Origin: Loripinus fragilis
Taxonomy: Eukaryota > Mollusca > Bivalvia > Lucinida > Lucinidae
Assembly (NCBI GenBank): GCA_964019695.1
Contig: OZ026530.1
Span: forward strand, 36,442,835 to 36,506,834
DNA length: 64,000 bases
Direction: 5' to 3'
Both the position numbers and the translations under genes were made by a program. The notes beneath the pieces are model-generated. The model did not search any database, had not been told where the DNA came from, and saw nothing but the letters and a program-made list of their open reading frames with translations. This document shows, piece after piece, positions 20,180-30,675 of the stretch (the stretch's first letter is position 1; each line of letters begins with the position of its first letter).

Positions 20180-22320
20180 CAGTCAATGGTCAGGATTCTT
20201 ACTAGAATGTACTGTTGACCAGCGTAGGGGAAAAGAGACAACCTCCTCTCTTCCGGGTAAAAACAGTTAAAAACATCAGACTTAAAACATCAGGCGATTA
20301 AAATGGTTAAAACACAGCTGTCCATTTAGCATCTGAGAGTCGGCACCTGTTGCTCAAGGCCGGCTCTGAACTCCTCGATGGTTTGGGAGTCTGTAACTGC
20401 AGCAGGGAGGCGATTCCAGTCTTGGATGGTTCTGGGAAAGAAGGAGTCTTTGTAGACCTTGACATTGGCTGTAGGCTGGTATAGTCTCTGTTGACCTCTA
20501 GTGCGTCTGTCATTTAATCTTAAAACGTCACCAGTGTCCATGTCGACCAATCCATGCCGAATTTTGTACAGTGTTGTCAGTCTGTCTTTCTTCCTCCTGC
20601 TTTCTAATGTCTCCCAGCCAAGATCACTAACCATTCGGGTTACACAACCAGGATCTCTCTCAGAATAGTTGCCATGGACAAAGCGAGCTGCCTGTCTTTG
20701 CACTTTTTCCAGCTTGACTATGCCTTCTGAACTGGTAGGGTCCCATGCTGGGGATGCATATTCCAGTACCGGTCTAACCAGAGAGGTGTAGGCTGTGCTC
20801 TTGACTTCCCTCGTGCATTGTCCAAGGTTTCGTCGCAGAAATCCCAGGGTTCTGGATGCCTTAGCCGCAACCGCATCTACATGTCTGTGCCAACTGAAGT
20901 CGTCGCTGATGGTAAGGCCGAGATACTTTCCACTGTCGACAGCTTCTAGGGTGTGACCATGGAGCCTGTATACGGTGTGTCTCTCGTGTCGTTTGTTGGT
21001 GCTGATGTGAATGACCTGACACTTTTCTGGGTGGAACTTCATTTGCCACTTTCTTTCCCATTCCTCCAAAGCAAGAAGATCTTGTTGGACTGATTCTGCA
21101 TCAGCATCACAGTTGATGAGCTTGTACAGCAGGCAGTCATCAGCAAAGAGGCGAGGATCCGAGGCCTTGACAGATTCAGGGAGGTCGTTTATAAACGCCA
21201 GGAACAACAGTGGACCCAGAACTGTTCCCTGTGGCACTCCAGAGATGACATCAGCTTGATGAGATCTACAACCATCCAGTAACACTTGCTGCTTCCTGTG
21301 CCCAAGGAATGCTTCAATCCATTTGAGGGTATCTCCACGGATTCCATAGAAGCTGAGCTTATACAAAAGCCTTTGATGAGGTACCTTATCAAAGGCTTTT
21401 GCAAAGTCCAGTAGTATAACATCCACCTGGTCCTTTCCTGATCGTAGTTTACTGGTGATGCCCTGGATAGTGGCAATGAGTTGTGTAGCAGTGGATCTCC
21501 TTTTCCTGAATCCATGTTGTTTATCTGTCAAGATGTTGAAATGATCGAAATGCCGCATGATGTTGCTGTGAATAATATGTTCCAATACCTTACAGGCTAC
21601 AGAGGTTAGGGAGACAGGTCGGTAGTTGGAAGGTAGGTGTTTCGGACCTTTCTTATACAGAGGTACAATGAGAGCCTCTCGCCAGTCAGCAGGAACACAG
21701 CCATCGTCAAGTGAACGCTGGTATATCAAACTCAGTATTGGAGATAGTTCTTCAGCTGCAGCTCTAAGAATAAAGGTTGGTATCCCGTCAGGGCCTGCAG
21801 ATTTGAATGGGCGAAGGTCTTTAAGTAGCTTCTTCACTCCGTTTGGATTGATGATGATGTTGTCCATCGATGAGAATGGACTTGGACCTTTATCTGGGAT
21901 ATTGTCTGTGTCTTCCTTCGTGTAGACGGACTGGAATTGATGGTTGAGGATTTCCGCTTTCTTAGTGGAGTCACTATGCAGGTAGCCCTCCTTGTTAATC
22001 AGTGGAGCAACACCAGTAGAATCCTGTCTCTTGCTCTTGATAAAAGACCAAAATCGTTTTGTGTTCTCTTTGAGATCATTGCTGACAACATCTGCCATAT
22101 ACCTTCTGTGTGCAGTACGGGTTGAACGCTGAACTTCTGACTGCAGCCGTTTCAACCTGTCCCAATCCTTTGATTGACCAGACTTTTTTGTTTTCCTACG
22201 TGCTCTTTGCTTTCTCCTCATCATTCTTCTAAGGCTAGTAGAAACCCAGGGATGAGTATGGCGTGTGCTGGACATCTTTGTCGGGACATTTTGTTCCAGT
22301 GCTGTTGTGACTACCGTCTG
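20158..22320 (-). mobile_element. 5'-truncated non-LTR retrotransposon (LINE)
   Basis: It comprises a reverse transcriptase frame, a 3' UTR of about 150 bp and a (GAA)n tail. The 5' end stops just upstream of 22315, where the frame meets a TAA, so the endonuclease half is absent. By domain order and motif style it belongs to the jockey/CR1/L2-like group; I cannot place the clade. No target-site duplication is obvious. 22330-23715 beyond it is gene-free. Confidence 0.85.
20326..22275 (-). CDS. LINE ORF2 C-terminal part: reverse transcriptase
   Basis: 649 uninterrupted codons. Reverse transcriptase signatures in order are GPDGIP (residues 161-166), LLDFAKAFDKV (288-298), GVPQGTVLGP (346-355) and FADD (377-380). 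The catalytic aspartates are about D290, D379 and D380. A conserved C-terminal region with RPVLEYASPAWDP and SFFPRTIQDWNRLP follows, typical of jockey/CR1-like elements; it has no recognisable RNase H. The frame is open about 16 codons further upstream before a stop, and the Met at 22275 is simply the first in frame. With no stop codons the insertion looks young, but lacking the endonuclease it should be unable to move alone. Confidence 0.92.
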   Translation of the reverse strand: MSSTRHTHPWVSTSLRRMMRRKQRARRKTKKSGQSKDWDRLKRLQSEVQRSTRTAHRRYMADVVSNDLKENTKRFWSFIKSKRQDSTGVAPLINKEGYLHSDSTKKAEILNHQFQSVYTKEDTDNIPDKGPSPFSSMDNIIINPNGVKKLLKDLRPFKSAGPDGIPTFILRAAAEELSPILSLIYQRSLDDGCVPADWREALIVPLYKKGPKHLPSNYRPVSLTSVACKVLEHIIHSNIMRHFDHFNILTDKQHGFRKRRSTATQLIATIQGITSKLRSGKDQVDVILLDFAKAFDKVPHQRLLYKLSFYGIRGDTLKWIEAFLGHRKQQVLLDGCRSHQADVISGVPQGTVLGPLLFLAFINDLPESVKASDPRLFADDCLLYKLINCDADAESVQQDLLALEEWERKWQMKFHPEKCQVIHISTNKRHERHTVYRLHGHTLEAVDSGKYLGLTISDDFSWHRHVDAVAAKASRTLGFLRRNLGQCTREVKSTAYTSLVRPVLEYASPAWDPTSSEGIVKLEKVQRQAARFVHGNYSERDPGCVTRMVSDLGWETLESRRKKDRLTTLYKIRHGLVDMDTGDVLRLNDRRTRGQQRLYQPTANVKVYKDSFFPRTIQDWNRLPAAVTDSQTIEEFRAGLEQQVPTLRC

Positions 22321-23719
22321 AAGAAATAATTATAAAATAACAATAGTTTTTCTCAAAAATTTACTAAACATCCAAATTCAATTCCAAAGGTCTTTGTCAA
22401 GAAATAATATTATCACAAAAACATACAATATATATATCCTGCTGATCTGACACAAATTTCAACAATCCAAAGCCAGTAGCATTGTAACTTTTTACCTCTT
22501 ATGGGTGTAGATCAGTTTTAGCAAAGTTAATTATTTAGTTGAAATGAATCGATAACTTCACAGAAGGCTGTTGCTTTTAAATCTACCTGCAGCTTTCTAA
22601 AGAGAAAATATATTTAGACAATTTCAAATGATACGATGGTCTGAACTGACTAAGGCCATGGCCCCATTTTATGGCACTATGGGGCAAAGACATCGCATAT
22701 CAGTACTTAATATCCTGCGTGATATTGTTGAAGAAACATAATATCACAATAAAAATGGGAAAAAAAGACCAAGCATTTCTTTCACAGCCGAACTGAACTA
22801 GAGCAGCCACATATTTGTGCCGTGACCAGGATAAAGTTTAACATAGTCTAGTTGTATATCTAGAATACACAGCCAGCTAAAGTATAAGTGTTGGTCTTTG
22901 ATGAAAATCAGCATCCGTTTTACAGAACAGAATGAACAGGTATGATTTAAGCATTGAGTTAGTAAAAACTTTGTGGCCAAGAGTTTCTATGAACAAAATA
23001 GTTAATTTTAACTAATAGGTTAGATATGGGGTTACTTTTTAACTGAGTTTTTGATGAAGCCTCAGACCCACTTATGAAATCATAGATGTAAGGTTCTTAT
23101 GTATGAATTGACTTGTCATAAGGTTTCTCCTTTGTATGAATTTAAATTCTTAATAATTTTACATATCAAGTTTAGCATTGGTTAGATGTAGTTTTAATGG
23201 TATAAACCAGATGTGTTTAGTAGAATTGTCACCATATTGTATCATTTTGGGTAATTCTATTGTGTAAGCACTTCCTTAAATAAGAATCGTTGAATTTACT
23301 ACACGCCTACTAAAAGGTCAGATGCTCAACCGCTGGTTGAGCAAGAAAAACAATTTGAGTGTCCTCCGGTTGAAATTTCGAGGAGCTAAAAGGTAAACAA
23401 ATGTTGCATGTTCTGTATATTATAATTAATATTTCTTGTCCTAGGAAGAGAATCAAATATGGGGGAATGTCATGCAACCTCTTACGGGTCCCTACATTTA
23501 TGGTGTAAATAGGAGGTCAGAGAATTTTCTCCTTTTGTCAGATTTACTTTTTGCATGAGGAAGGTGTACCAGAAGCAGATATAAACGTGTAGAAATTCGT
23601 TATGTTTTTGGCTGTGTTTTCAATTTTATGATATGCTCGAAGGTGATATATACAGGCCTGATCAAGACTGAGATCGGCAACTGAATTTCAGATGTTTATT
23701 TTCATCAAGTTTGTGCAAT

Positions 23720-23965
23720 ATGCAAAAAATCTTGGTGGAAAGCCCCGGAAATATCTGGTTGAGCATCAGATAATAAAAAATGATAAGAAAATTTAATAGC
23801 ATCATTTGTCATTTTCTTGCACCCCATAGTCAAGATAAACTATTCAGTCTGTTACATGTATCGGGTGCGAAAAACGACAAATAATGCTATCAAATTTATT
23901 ATCGTTTTTTATTATCTAATGCTCACCCAGATTTTTTCGGACTTTCCACCAAGTTGAAAAAATAT
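23720..23965. mobile_element. palindromic element F10
   Basis: Arms of about 95 bp carrying CTTGGTGGAAAG, TGAGCATCAGATAATAAAAA, 'aaatttaatagcatcattt' and their inverses. The loop spans about 23822-23862. The sequence 'gatgctcaaccgctggttgagcaag' near 23320 repeats the TGAGCATC motif and may be a relic of the same family. Confidence 0.75.
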
Positions 23966-23999
23966 GTTATGGGTCCATGATTTTGATGAAATTATTTCC

Positions 24000-24790
24000 A
24001 GTAAGAATTATTCATGTGAGGGCTAAGGACAGAAAAATCCGTCCTACGTGATCGGCAAGCCTCGTGATGCCAAACTGTGATCCTCAGGTCGGATTTTTCT
24101 ATCCTACCCTAACACACATGATGGATTCTTATATTCCAGCAGCGCGGTTCAGAAGGGTGGACAGGGGGTCCGGACCACCCCTGAAAAATCACAAAGCTAT
24201 AGGGTTCCTTTGCTATACTTGTCCGAATTCCCTGAAAATGCACAAAGCTACGAAGCCAGCATCGACTGTTTTGCCATTATCGGCCGCCAGCGAAACGCCA
24301 TTAATATGAGGATGGTCCACCTTTAGTGGTACATGTATCTGGTTCCTCTATTATCGTTAAAATGATTGTCAAAGTTGAGCTGGACCCATTCTGACAAATT
24401 TTCTAGAGCTGCGCATGTCCAGACTATAAGAATCAATCATGAGTGTGAGGGTAGGATAGAAAATTCCGTCCTGGGGATCAGGAGGCTTGCCGAGTGATGA
24501 CAAACGGTGATCCCGAGAGACGGATTTTTCTATCCGACCCTTACACGAATATTGGATTTTTTTCCTGCCCACCACTGTTTTTTTATTTTAAAATAAGCTT
24601 TCAGAAGTCCCTGAATACCCTTAGATGCATTTTCACATAATGACGTCACTTTAACATAGCAATGACGTCACCTGACGATCATGTGCTTGAGTTCAAATAC
24701 AACCAACGTGCAGAGCCCTCACGTGACAGCCGGTGTAAGATAGCATGGGTAAGATAAGAGTTCCTATTCCAGGGTAAAATCTCAGATATT
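24000..24790. mobile_element. composite of two F2 foldbacks and an F8 fragment
   Basis: An F2 hairpin (about 24005-24137) runs straight into an F8-like piece (GGTCCGGACCACCCCTG, 'cgccagcgaaacgcc'). A second F2 hairpin in opposite orientation follows (about 24425-24560), then flanks with 'cagaagtccctgaa' and TGACGTCA motifs. The same arrangement recurs at 31440-32250, so the composite was copied as a unit. Confidence 0.7.
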
Positions 24791-24928
24791 ATTATCCGGT
24801 GTGCAAGAATTTCTAGGAAACTTAAAGCAAGAAACTACTTCATTTGTCGTTATTTTAGTTTTTTTTTTATGAGCTGTTCAAATTTCGCGTGCAGTTGAGT
24901 TGAGCATATTTGCTTTGACCAAATAAAA

Positions 24929-25338
24929 TTAACTGCCCAAGTAGTGTCCACTGAAGGAGTTTCTACGGACACCATCATTCACTAGCGTAGGGGATCCACT
25001 GCCACTATTTTCGATGACCTTTATGTATACCTCGTCATATTGCGCAAGCCGAGTTGTACCGAAGTTTGACGTACAACTGCCAGCTGCCGATCTGATTATA
25101 CCGAACCGTTGGTTGATTGACCCTGACTGATCAAATTCCGCAGACACGGTTTTAGTAGAGGTGGTACATAGAGAGACATCGAAACGATAGACTCCATCTA
25201 CGGGGGCCGTGTATCGTCCGCCTGAAAAGTTATATGGATTGTCTTCATTTAGTTGTACCATGTTGAATCGAAGAACTTTGTTTAGTGGCGGATCAATTTC
25301 GATAACATTATGGGCGTAGACAGCATAGGATTTTACGT
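24929..25338 (-). CDS. C1q-domain protein, exon 2 (C1q domain)
   Basis: The exon encodes about 135 residues: AVYAHN near the start, LRFNMVQLNEDNPYNFSGG, RYTAPVDGVYRFDVSL in the middle and SFSGHYLGS before the TAA. This is the usual length and layout of a gC1q trimerising domain. The acceptor is clear (TTTATTTTCAG at 25339-25340), and its first two bases AC complete a codon with the G left by exon 1 at 29599, giving Asp. Bivalve C1q-domain proteins are secreted lectin-like recognition molecules; the ligand here is unknown. Upstream of the acceptor the intron carries two F8 MITEs. Confidence 0.92.
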
Positions 25339-25377
25339 CTGAAAATAAATGACAGAATACATTCAATGTGAGACATA

Positions 25378-25720
25378 CATGTAGACGGATCCCGAGAGGG
25401 GGGAGTGAGTCTGGACCATGTGCAGACCCAGAGGGGGACGTCACTGTAAAATCACAAAAATCTGGTTTCTTAGCAATACTGCCCGGATTTCATTGCCAAG
25501 CAAGCATTCAATGTCGGGCCATTATCGGTCCGTAAGCGAAACGCCATTAAAATGGCGGTTCGCTGGCGGGTCGATGATGGCCCGCTTACAGTGGTAGAGT
25601 TTTGGATCATTGCTCCCCTTATCAACTCAAAAATAAATAAATAAACAACAAAATAATTAAAAAAAAAGTCAAAGTAGGACACCCTCTGAAAAAACTTTCT
25701 GGATCCACGCATGGATTGAG
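25378..25720 (+). mobile_element. MITE family F8, degraded copy
   Basis: Ends resemble GTAGACGGATCCCGAGAG and CTGGATCCACGCATG. The central GCGAAACGCCATTAAAATGG palindrome is present. It lies in the C1q gene intron about 40 bp from the splice acceptor. Confidence 0.8.
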
Positions 25721-25760
25721 TCCGGACCTCCCTTGAAAAATCTCGATTTGCCACATGTTT

Positions 25761-26077
25761 CATGCGCGGATCCAGAAAGTTTTGTCAGAGGGGGTCCAAC
25801 CTTGCAAACGTTTTTTTTTTTTTTTTTTTTTTAGTTTTGATGAGGAGAGGAAGGATCTAAATACCACTATAAGCGAGCCATCAACGGCCTGCCAGCGAAA
25901 CGCCATTTAAATGACCTTTCGCTGGCAGGCCGATTATGGCCCAACATTGAATACTGGCTTTGTAGTTTTGTGATTTTAAGGGGATCCGGACCAGCTGCTA
26001 AGGAACCCTATATTTTTGCAATTTCCTAGGAGGTGGGGTCCGGACCCCTGCCCCCTACCTCTCTGAATCCCCACATG
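25761..26077 (-). mobile_element. MITE family F8, copy with 5-bp TSD
   Basis: Begins CATGCGCGGATCCAGA and ends CACATG, with the palindromic centre near 25885-25935. It contains a T-run of about 22. It is flanked by TGTTT at 25756-25760 and 26078-26082. Confidence 0.88.
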
Positions 26078-26098
26078 TGTTTCTTCACAAATACTGAT

Positions 26099-26176
26099 AA
26101 GGACCCCATCGTGAATTAATTGGTAGAATTAAATTTGCTTCACTAGAGGCAAATTTGATTTTGGGTCGGGGTCTTT
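26099..26176. repeat. hairpin GGACCCC...GGGGTC
   Basis: Arms 'aattaaatttgc' and 'gcaaatttgatt' with outer GGACCCCATC/GGTCGGGGTC. It lies in the C1q intron. 26180-26950 holds only AT-rich sequence with nothing recognised. Confidence 0.65.
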
Positions 26177-26956
26177 AAATCAATCTATTTCTTCTTTTCT
26201 TTCTCCATTCCTCTGGGATGAGATCAAACATGACTAGAATATTGTTGACTTGGATGTTGACAAAATAGGACTATGTGTAATATTTTATATGGTTGCATAT
26301 GTTACCTAAACAAATTTGATTTGAGAATTGTCTTTATGCAGCTGTTATGTGAATAATACCATATACTTTTTTCGTTTATGAGCCAAAAAACCTATAACTT
26401 TTGGAAAATCAGTAAATTATTCTATAGTTTCAAAACAATGTTTTGCAAAACTATATGCGCATTGATAATGTCTTTTGATAAGAAGAACTATTACGAAAAA
26501 AACACATGTTCCTTTTAGAACAAACAGATAGCTATGTTTCTATTTAATGCAAACAAATATGTTTAAAATGAATTAAAACACCACCTGGTGTATAATTTAG
26601 AGCAGAATTTAGGTTAAAATGGAATGTATTAAAGTTAGAAATATACGTTACAATGTACATAAAATAAAACAAGCAACAGAATGATAATCTACACAAGAGT
26701 TTTTTTTAATTTTCGCCTGACTCTATACGATATCAGTAGAATGCTCATCATGCTCATACATTGTACTATGGTGTTTATTGATTACAGAGAGGAGTACATG
26801 TGCATGCTTAATTTCAATAAAGTCTTTACCTTATAACACATTTTATTCAGGCCATCATACTCACTAGCTTAACAAACTGGTAGCTGGGTCTGGGCTTAAA
26901 CTTAAAGTTGTAAAAGGCAAACGGGCAAAGCGAACATAGAACATCAAACATAATTA

Positions 26957-27144
26957 CTACATGACTTTAGTTAAGAACGCGTAACGAAAATCTAATTTTC
27001 TTATTTCTCAACCAAACATATGTTGTGGATACTCAAAAGAACCGTCTCAATGAGACGGTTCTTTTGAGCACCCAAAACATATGTTAAAATTAATGGGTAA
27101 GAAAATATTTACAATTTTACGCTGAAAATTTTTGTTTATCTATA
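26957..27144 (+). mobile_element. palindromic MITE family F7
   Basis: The cleanest F7 copy: 'tacatgactttagttaaga', arms with ACATATGTT, apex ACCGTCTCAATGAGACGGT, end 'gtaagaaaatatttacaat'. In the C1q intron. Confidence 0.85.
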
Positions 27145-27188
27145 CTTGTGATTACGTATGATTGAAATTAATGTAAACGGACTCATTT

Positions 27189-28420
27189 TCATGCCTTCAT
27201 TTTTCTAAAACATTACGAGATTTTGTATTTGTGACGCTTCCTACCCCAAGAGTTGATATGAATCAATCCCAAGTAAATCACATTACTGTACACATATAGG
27301 GGAAAATGTAATGTTTATGCCTTCATTTTTCTTAAACATTTCGAGATTCTGTATTTGTGACGCTTCCTACCCCAAGAGTTGATATGAATCAATCCCAAGT
27401 AAATCACATTACTGTACACATATAGGGGAAAATGTAATGTTTATGCCTTCATTTTTCTTAAACATTTCGAGATTCTGTATTTGTGACGCTTCCTACCCCA
27501 AGAGTTGATATGAATCAATCCCAAGTAAATCACATTACTGTACACATATAGGGGAAAATGTAATGTTTATGCCTTCATTTTTCTTAAACATTTCGAGATT
27601 CTGTATTTGTGACGCTTCCTACCCCAAGAGTTGATATGAATCAATCCCAAGTAAATCACATTACTGTACACATATAGGGGAAAATGTAATGTTTATGCCT
27701 TCATTTTTCTTAAACATTTCGAGATTCTGTATTTGTGACGCTTCCTACCCCAAGAGTTGATATGAATCAATCCCAAGTAAATCACATTACTGTACACATA
27801 TAGGGGAAAATGTAATGTTTATGCCTTCATTTTTCTTAAACATTTCGAGATTCTGTATTTGTGACGCTTCCTACCCCAAGAGTTGATATGAATCAATCCC
27901 AAGTAAATCACATTACTGTACACATATAGGGGAAAATGTAATGTTTATGCCTTCATTTTTCTTAAACATTTCGAGATTCTGTATTTGTGACGCTTCCTAC
28001 CCCAAGAGTTGATATGAATCAATCCCAAGTAAATCACATTACTGTACACATATAGGGGAAAATGTAATGTTTATGCCTTCATTTTTCTTAAACATTTCGA
28101 GATTCTGTATTTGTGACGCTTCTTACCCCAAGAGTTGATATGAATCAATCCCAAGTAAATCACATTACTGTACACATATAGGGGAAAATGTAATGTTTAT
28201 GCCTTCATTTTTCTTAAACATTTCGAGATTCTGTATTTGTGACGCTTCCTACCCCAAGAGTTGATATGAATCAATCCCAAGTAAATCACATTACTGTACA
28301 CATATAGGGGAAAATGTAATGTTTATGCCTTCACTTTTCTTAAACATTACGAGTTCTGACAAGTATAGCTTTGTAATAAAATCACATTTCTGTACATATA
28401 GGGGAAAATGTAATGTAATG
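27189..28420. repeat. 126-bp satellite array
   Basis: About nine full units of exactly 126 bp plus diverged edge units. The landmark CCTACCCCAAGAGTTGATAT recurs every 126 bp. Central units differ by at most a base or two by eye (for example 'cttctta' near 28120), while the first and last units are more diverged. It is in the C1q intron and makes up over a quarter of it. Confidence 0.97.
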
Positions 28421-28544
28421 TTTTGTTTATACTTTTCTCTAAAACGTAGATCCTGAGTACTCACAATCTTTAAATTTAACAGAAATAAGAAACGTGTAAA
28501 ATGTAGCATGTTATATGAAAACAATTCAAGCCTTATTTTTCAGA

Positions 28545-28690
28545 AGCAATATTATTCTTTCTTCTCAACCCAAGCATATGTTTTGGGTACTAAAAAGCCG
28601 TTTCAATGAGACGGAGGCGGGCTTTTTTGACTACCCAAATATCTGCAATAAAACTAGGGGGAAGGAAAATATTTACAATTTTAGCTGGTT
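28545..28690 (+). mobile_element. MITE family F7, diverged copy
   Basis: 'tctcaacccaagcatatgtt', apex CCGTTTCAATGAGACGG, end 'gaaaatatttacaatttta'. A further half-element (GAGACCGTTCTTTAAG ... ACATATGTT) lies at about 28860-28920. Confidence 0.75.
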
Positions 28691-28974
28691 TTTTTTGTTA
28701 TCTTAAGTCATGATTATTCATCATTAAAGTTTGCTGCTTTATGCATGTATTATTATCGCATGGGCCTAAATATAGTTGACATTTAAGGTACAGATTGGAG
28801 AATTTCTGAACGTTAAATTCTAGTTATTTCCAAACGTGTAGTAAGGTGCTGTAAAGAGCTGTCCCATGGAGACCGTTCTTTAAGATACCCACAACATATG
28901 TTTTGAATGAAAACTAAGATTGTTTTTCTTTTGACGTTCTCTTATCTGAAGGCAACCAATTCAGACCCCCTAGA

Positions 28975-29350
28975 TAAGAGTGTGTAACTAAAAATTATTT
29001 TCTTAAACAGATCTCAACCAAAACATTATATTGTGGGTACACAAAAGACCCGTCTTAAGAGACGGTTCTTTTGTGCAACCAAAAACACATTTTTAAATTC
29101 TGTTTGCTTGATTTTATTCTTTACGCCCCAGCAACAATCTTTCAGTTAAACAGGGACAGGTCTTTCTGTGTTGAACCAGTACTAAGCTTGGATAAATGTG
29201 TCTTGCTCAAGGACCAAAACGCAGTGACGCCGGTGAGGGTCGAACCCGCCGCCCCCGGTCTCGAGTCAAGCACTCTACCACTGAGCGACTGCGCTCCCTA
29301 CATGTTTGAATTGATGGATAAGTTAATATCAATTTTACGCTGACAAATTG
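28975..29350 (+). mobile_element. MITE family F7 split by a SINE
   Basis: F7 text runs from 'gtgtgtaactaaaaattat' through the apex CCGTCTTAAGAGACGG to about 29100 and resumes at about 29299 ('gatggataagttaatatcaa'). The gap is filled by a reverse SINE. Confidence 0.75.
29101..29298 (-). repeat. tRNA-derived SINE, copy 3
   Basis: A reverse copy with the tail complement ('tttacgccccagcaacaatc'), 'gtcttgctcaaggac' and the head complement ('ctctaccactgagcgactgc'). It is inserted in the F7 MITE. The flanks AAATT/GAATT suggest a short decayed duplication. Confidence 0.85.
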
Positions 29351-29384
29351 GGCTTAACTGGCCCGATGCTGAGTCCATACAAAA

Positions 29385-29583
29385 GAGCCGTGACATGAGA
29401 TTTCCAACCTACGCGCAGTCTGATCAGAGCCTTTGCAATTCGCTTGAATATTACATGTAAACGACTGTTAAACTACTGACCGAACATCACTTGGAGTTTC
29501 TAAGTTTAAAGGGAGCCTGCACAGGCTCGTCGTAGCCACAATTGTCAAAATGCCATATTGTTGGAAATCACATGTCACGGCTC
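29385..29583 (+). mobile_element. MITE family F4, next to the C1q exon 1 donor
   Basis: Ends GAGCCGTGACATGAGATTTC and the inverse ending CACGGCTC. It is flanked by AAAA at 29381-29384 and 29584-29587. It is inserted about 11 nt inside the intron from the exon's splice donor. Confidence 0.85.
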
Positions 29584-29598
29584 AAAAGGTTAGCATAC

Positions 29599-30092
29599 CT
29601 CCTGCTGATCCACCAGGCTGTGATTCAATGTCATCCAGACGCATATTCTGTGCGGTCTGCTCTGTTTCAATGTCATCCAGACGCATATTCTGTATTAGTT
29701 GCTCTGCGTCAATGCCAACAAGACGACCATCCTGTGTAATCTGGTCTACAACAATGTCATCCAGACGCCCATTCTGCACAATCTGTTCTGCCTCGATGTC
29801 ATCTAGACGACCGTCCTGTGTAATCTGGTCGGCGTCGATGCCGTCAAGACGATCATTCTGTAGCATTTTTACTGCATCGATGCCAACCAGATCTGCACTC
29901 ATGTTGTCAAGACGAGCCTTATATTCTGCGTCCATGTCATTCAAACGTGCTTCTACTAACTGCACCATTTCTTGCAATGTTGCAAATTTCTTTTCGAGAG
30001 CTTTCGTCAATCGGCAATACTGCGACCGTCTCATCGTATCTGTGTACCTGATGGACAGAGCAAGGACAATCAGAGCCAAACACCAATTTCTC
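29599..30092 (-). CDS. C1q-domain protein, exon 1 (signal region and coiled coil)
   Basis: The frame starts with a hydrophobic run (WCLALIVLALSIRYTDT) of the kind seen in secretion signals. A coiled-coil stalk follows, built of about six 14-residue repeats (RLDDIEAEQIVQNG, RLDDIVVDQITQDG, RLDDIETEQTAQNM). It ends at a donor GGAG|GTATGC (29597-29598) in phase 1, which matches the phase of the C1q exon at 25338 and yields signal-stalk-C1q, the standard bivalve C1q-domain architecture. There is no ATG before the hydrophobic run. A good acceptor (GCATTTCAG, 30093-30094) implies an earlier exon carrying the start; alternatively translation starts at the internal ATG at 30032-30034, which would lose the signal. 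The intron of about 4.26 kb is repeat-filled. Confidence 0.75.
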
Positions 30093-30222
30093 CTGAAATG
30101 CAACCGATGGTGGCTTAGCTTTTTGTTATTTATGAATGTAAGTCGAGTCGTCTTTAAAGTGGGAGAGTTGATATACGATATGTTTGTAGGGCGTTTATCT
30201 CATAAACTATAAGATAAAATGT

Positions 30223-30459
30223 GAGCCGCGACATGAGATTTCCAACAATGTGGTACGTGCGACCAGCAAAGCCTCAGATCAGTCTGCGCATACGCGCAGT
30301 CTGATCAGAGCCTTTGCTAGTCACTTGAATATTCTATGACTGTTAGGCTACTGACTGAACATAATTTAGAATGTCTAAGCTTAAAATGAAGCTCGACAGG
30401 CTTGTCTTAATCTACACATGGCAAAATGCCACATTGTTGGAAATCACATGTCGTGGCTC
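30223..30459 (+). mobile_element. MITE family F4, upstream of the C1q exon 1
   Basis: A full copy with GAGCCGCGACATGAGATTTC and the inverse at the other end, plus GCGCATACGCGCAGTCTGAT. It is flanked by ATGT at 30219-30222 and 30460-30463. With the copy at 29385 it brackets the C1q exon. Confidence 0.88.
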
Positions 30460-30675
30460 ATGTCGTTATTTCTAGTCTTTTTGTGATAGCCGAATGTAAA
30501 GTTGGGCGTGTTGTCACTTGAATGCCAGAAAAGTTGCTTTTGGGCTCAGCTATTCACAGGACGACTTGTCTTTGTACGAGTTGTAATTAGGGCGAGTGGT
30601 TTTGTACCCATGATGTCATGTTAGAGTTTCTAATTTTTTTCAAATTGTAAAAAATGTGGAAATCGACCCAAAACA

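Noticed and set aside
29550..30212. 220-codon plus-strand frame rich in SSRR repeats
   Set aside because: Antisense of the C1q stalk exon. Its apparent repeats are the complement of the 42-nt coding repeats, and the minus strand has signal, coiled coil and matching splice phase.
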